Assembly (NCBI RefSeq): GCF_018343515.1
Contig: NZ_JAGYPD010000004.1
Span: forward strand, 248,001 to 312,000
Source: Bacillus sp. FJAT-50079
GTDB lineage: Bacteria; Bacillota; Bacilli; Bacillales; Bacillaceae_C
Direction: 5' to 3'
Length of the DNA stretch: 64,000 nt
Shown: one piece after another, positions 62,278 to 64,000 of the stretch
How positions within the stretch are numbered: position 1 is the first letter of the stretch
How the letters are laid out: each line of letters opens with the position of its first letter
The notes under the pieces: model-generated
What the model saw: the letters and a program-made list of their open reading frames with translations, nothing else
What the model was told of the DNA's origin: nothing
The model's database searches: none
Translations under genes and position numbers: made by a program

Positions 62278-63849
62278 TTATTCTGGCATTGTGATGTCTT
62301 TTTTATCTTTATAGCGTTTTGTTGCTTCATCGATGGCTTGTTGTCCGCCTTTTTTCAGCCAATCTTCAACGATTTTATCGTGGTATTCGATAGGTTCTTG
62401 GCCAAGGATGATTTTAGCTGCACCGGTCATCCAAAGATCTGCCGGAGTGTCACTGCCAGGTCGAATGTCTGGGTTCGCTTCAAGTGATTCTAGTGGTGGA
62501 TCGAATTGAACGCTGTCACGTCCTTCTTTTGCGAGTAGATCATCAAAAATGCTCATTAATTTCTTGCCGTCATCTGTTAATTCTAAAATTCCTTTTGTGT
62601 ATGTGGAATCGCGAATTAACCAGAGCCAGTACGTACGGTAACGTTGCTCGTTTAAGCCGTTTGAATCTTCTGGAATGACATAGCCGTTGTTGCCAGTTGG
62701 ATCACCATATGTGAAGAAATTATAAGCCTCATCGGATACTTGCCAATCAAAGAATTGGATCAGGCGCTCCACATCTACCTTTGTTTTTGCATTAATTAAA
62801 AATGAACGTGTAACACTGTTGTATAGATAATGACCGCCTTGTCCGTCTGGTCCGGTCGGGGAAGCGATAATTTCCACTCTTGCTTCAGGAACATTTTGTT
62901 TAATTTCTTGTTCCCATGCAAGAACTTCCTCGGCGTTCATGCTCCACATACCTGCTTTTCCGGCGATAATATTGCTGCGGTATTCAGGTTGTGGCGTTGT
63001 TAAAAATTCAGGGTGAATTAAACCATCGTCATGCATTGTTTTATAAAATTGTAAGGCGTCTTTAATTTTGTCGCCAGCCATGAATTTCGGAACAACTTCA
63101 TCTTCATAAAGTTCCCATTGATATGGGTATGCATCGAAAGCACCGAAGAACGTGTCAGCATATTTAAATGTTTCGCGTCCTTGGTAAGGATTTTCTATAC
63201 CCAAATCCTTGAATGCACGCAATACTTCCAAATATTCCTCTGTTGTTTTTGGAACATCAAGTCCTGTTTTTTCTAATAGATCCATCCGAATCGCAAGTCC
63301 ACGTCTGCTGCGGTTCGCTAAATAGTCAGGAATTGCGTAGATCGTTCCATCGCTAGCTGTTACTTGATCCCAAGCCGCTTGTGGAATAACTTCTAATAAA
63401 TTTTGTCCATGTTTTTCAAGTAAATCATTTAATGGCATGAACACACCAGCTTGTACAGCTCCGGCTAATTCTGCGCCATTTAATCCACCTGATGATTGAA
63501 CCACATCTGGAATATCGCCTGATGCAAGCATCAATGTCATTTTTTCTACATATTCTTTATGCGGAACGAGGCGAATGTTTAAGTCCGTATTTGTTAATTC
63601 TTCTAGCTCTTTTACCCATTTATCTTCATTGATATCAGGGTGATTTTCTACATACGGTGTTGCCAATGTTCGCATAGAGATTGAAAAGGCAAGTGGTTCT
63701 TTGTTTTCATTGTCTGCATTGTCATTTTCTTCATTTGCCTTTGGTGCTTCATTATCTCCAGAAGATGAAGCGCCTTGTTGATTACAGCCGATCAATAGGG
63801 CTGAAAGCAAGCATAGCAAGAAAATAAGAAAAGCGTTTCTTTTTAACAT
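62278..63849 (-). CDS. Extracellular solute-binding lipoprotein (LplA-like, ABC sugar importer)
   Basis: A 523-residue cluster-B-like solute-binding lipoprotein. The signal peptide FLIFLLCLLSALLIGC ends in the lipobox LIGC, followed by an Asn/Glu-rich linker (about 25-52). The mature domain is typical of LplA/YtcQ-type proteins that feed complex-saccharide ABC importers (ASGDIPDVVQSSGG, MPLNDLLEKHG, YAIPDYLANRSRRGLAIRMDLLEKTGL, GKAGMWSMNAEEV). GGGGG lies before the ATG. Permease genes are not in the window. A divergent gene begins at 63979. Confidence 0.9.
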   Translation of the reverse strand: MLKRNAFLIFLLCLLSALLIGCNQQGASSSGDNEAPKANEENDNADNENKEPLAFSISMRTLATPYVENHPDINEDKWVKELEELTNTDLNIRLVPHKEYVEKMTLMLASGDIPDVVQSSGGLNGAELAGAVQAGVFMPLNDLLEKHGQNLLEVIPQAAWDQVTASDGTIYAIPDYLANRSRRGLAIRMDLLEKTGLDVPKTTEEYLEVLRAFKDLGIENPYQGRETFKYADTFFGAFDAYPYQWELYEDEVVPKFMAGDKIKDALQFYKTMHDDGLIHPEFLTTPQPEYRSNIIAGKAGMWSMNAEEVLAWEQEIKQNVPEARVEIIASPTGPDGQGGHYLYNSVTRSFLINAKTKVDVERLIQFFDWQVSDEAYNFFTYGDPTGNNGYVIPEDSNGLNEQRYRTYWLWLIRDSTYTKGILELTDDGKKLMSIFDDLLAKEGRDSVQFDPPLESLEANPDIRPGSDTPADLWMTGAAKIILGQEPIEYHDKIVEDWLKKGGQQAIDEATKRYKDKKDITMPE

Positions 63850-63867
63850 AATGTACCCCCTTCAAAT

Positions 63868-63883
63868 ATGTAAGTGCTTTCAT
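63868..63883 (-). promoter_or_regulatory. cre-like site upstream of the solute-binding protein gene
   Basis: On the minus strand, TGAAAGCACTTACA resembles the CcpA operator but has CA instead of the central CG. It lies about 20 bases upstream of the start codon. Confidence 0.35.
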
Positions 63884-63978
63884 TAATTAATTTATCAATC
63901 TATGATACAATTTGAAATGTGAAAAATATAGTTGTATTTGTGTAATTTTTAGGGCAGCCAATAATGAGGAGGGTGAAG

Positions 63979-64000
63979 ATGGATAGACAAGAGTTATATA
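63979..64000 (+). CDS. Start of a gene cut by the window end
   Basis: ATG at 63979 with GAGGAGGG upstream opens a frame beginning MDRQELY that runs off the window. It is divergent from the solute-binding protein gene. Too little is present to identify it. Confidence 0.5.

Overview
This window is a piece of chromosome from a low-GC, endospore-forming member of the Bacillaceae. From polA at the left to sdhCAB at about 56.7 kb the gene order closely follows the Bacillus subtilis polA to sdh region: polA, mutM, ytaF, coaE, nrdR, dnaB, dnaI, ytxC, thrS, infC, rpmI, rplT, ysdA, ysdB, ysdC, sspI, ysgA, pheS, pheT, rnhC, zapA, yshB, polX, mutS2, yshE, lcfA, fadR, fadB, etfB, etfA, trxA, uvrC, lysC, yslB, sdhC, sdhA, sdhB. 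Sporulation genes (ytaF, sspI, ytxC), T-box leaders, a lysine riboswitch, a SigW-type promoter and an AUU-started infC all fit this assignment. The species cannot be named from the sequence alone.

Layout. 0-8 kb: DNA replication and repair (polA, mutM, nrdR, dnaB, dnaI) with coaE and ytaF. 8-17.6 kb: T-box-controlled thrS, the infC-rpmI-rplT operon behind an L20-type leader, and ysd genes. 17.6-18.4 kb: a 52-bp tandem array. 18.6-32.6 kb: a small membrane exporter, sspI, ysgA, T-box-controlled pheST, an accessory lipoprotein pair, rnhC, zapA-yshB, polX, mutS2, yshE and a 26-residue membrane microprotein. 33.2-42.7 kb: an inserted carbohydrate-acid catabolic island. 43.1-48.8 kb: fatty-acid degradation (lcfA, fadR, fadB, etfBA) and trxA. 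49-56.7 kb: uvrC, riboswitch-controlled lysC, yslB, sdhCAB. 56.8-64 kb: accessory genes, namely a glycoside hydrolase family 2 enzyme, an acetyltransferase, an unusual short-chain dehydrogenase, a 29-copy 21-bp array and an LplA-type solute-binding lipoprotein.

The most promising unknown is the 33-42.7 kb island. It encodes a phosphotriesterase-family lactonase homologue, a UlaD-like barrel, a UlaE-like epimerase, a two-subunit transketolase, an AraD/UlaF-like class II aldolase, a PfkB sugar(-acid) kinase, a KdgT-type permease and an intact SorC-family regulator, plus a decayed second SorC gene. It resembles the L-ascorbate (ula) pathway. However, the UlaD homologue carries DxRxxK in place of the catalytic DxKxxD, and the AraD homologue has alanine at the epimerase Asp120 position. 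The chemistry is therefore probably not the ula chemistry, and the substrate is unknown.

The window is also rich in repeats. Three tandem arrays have periods of 21, 21 and 52 bp, close to whole numbers of DNA helical turns. Two families of dispersed intergenic elements sit at gene ends.
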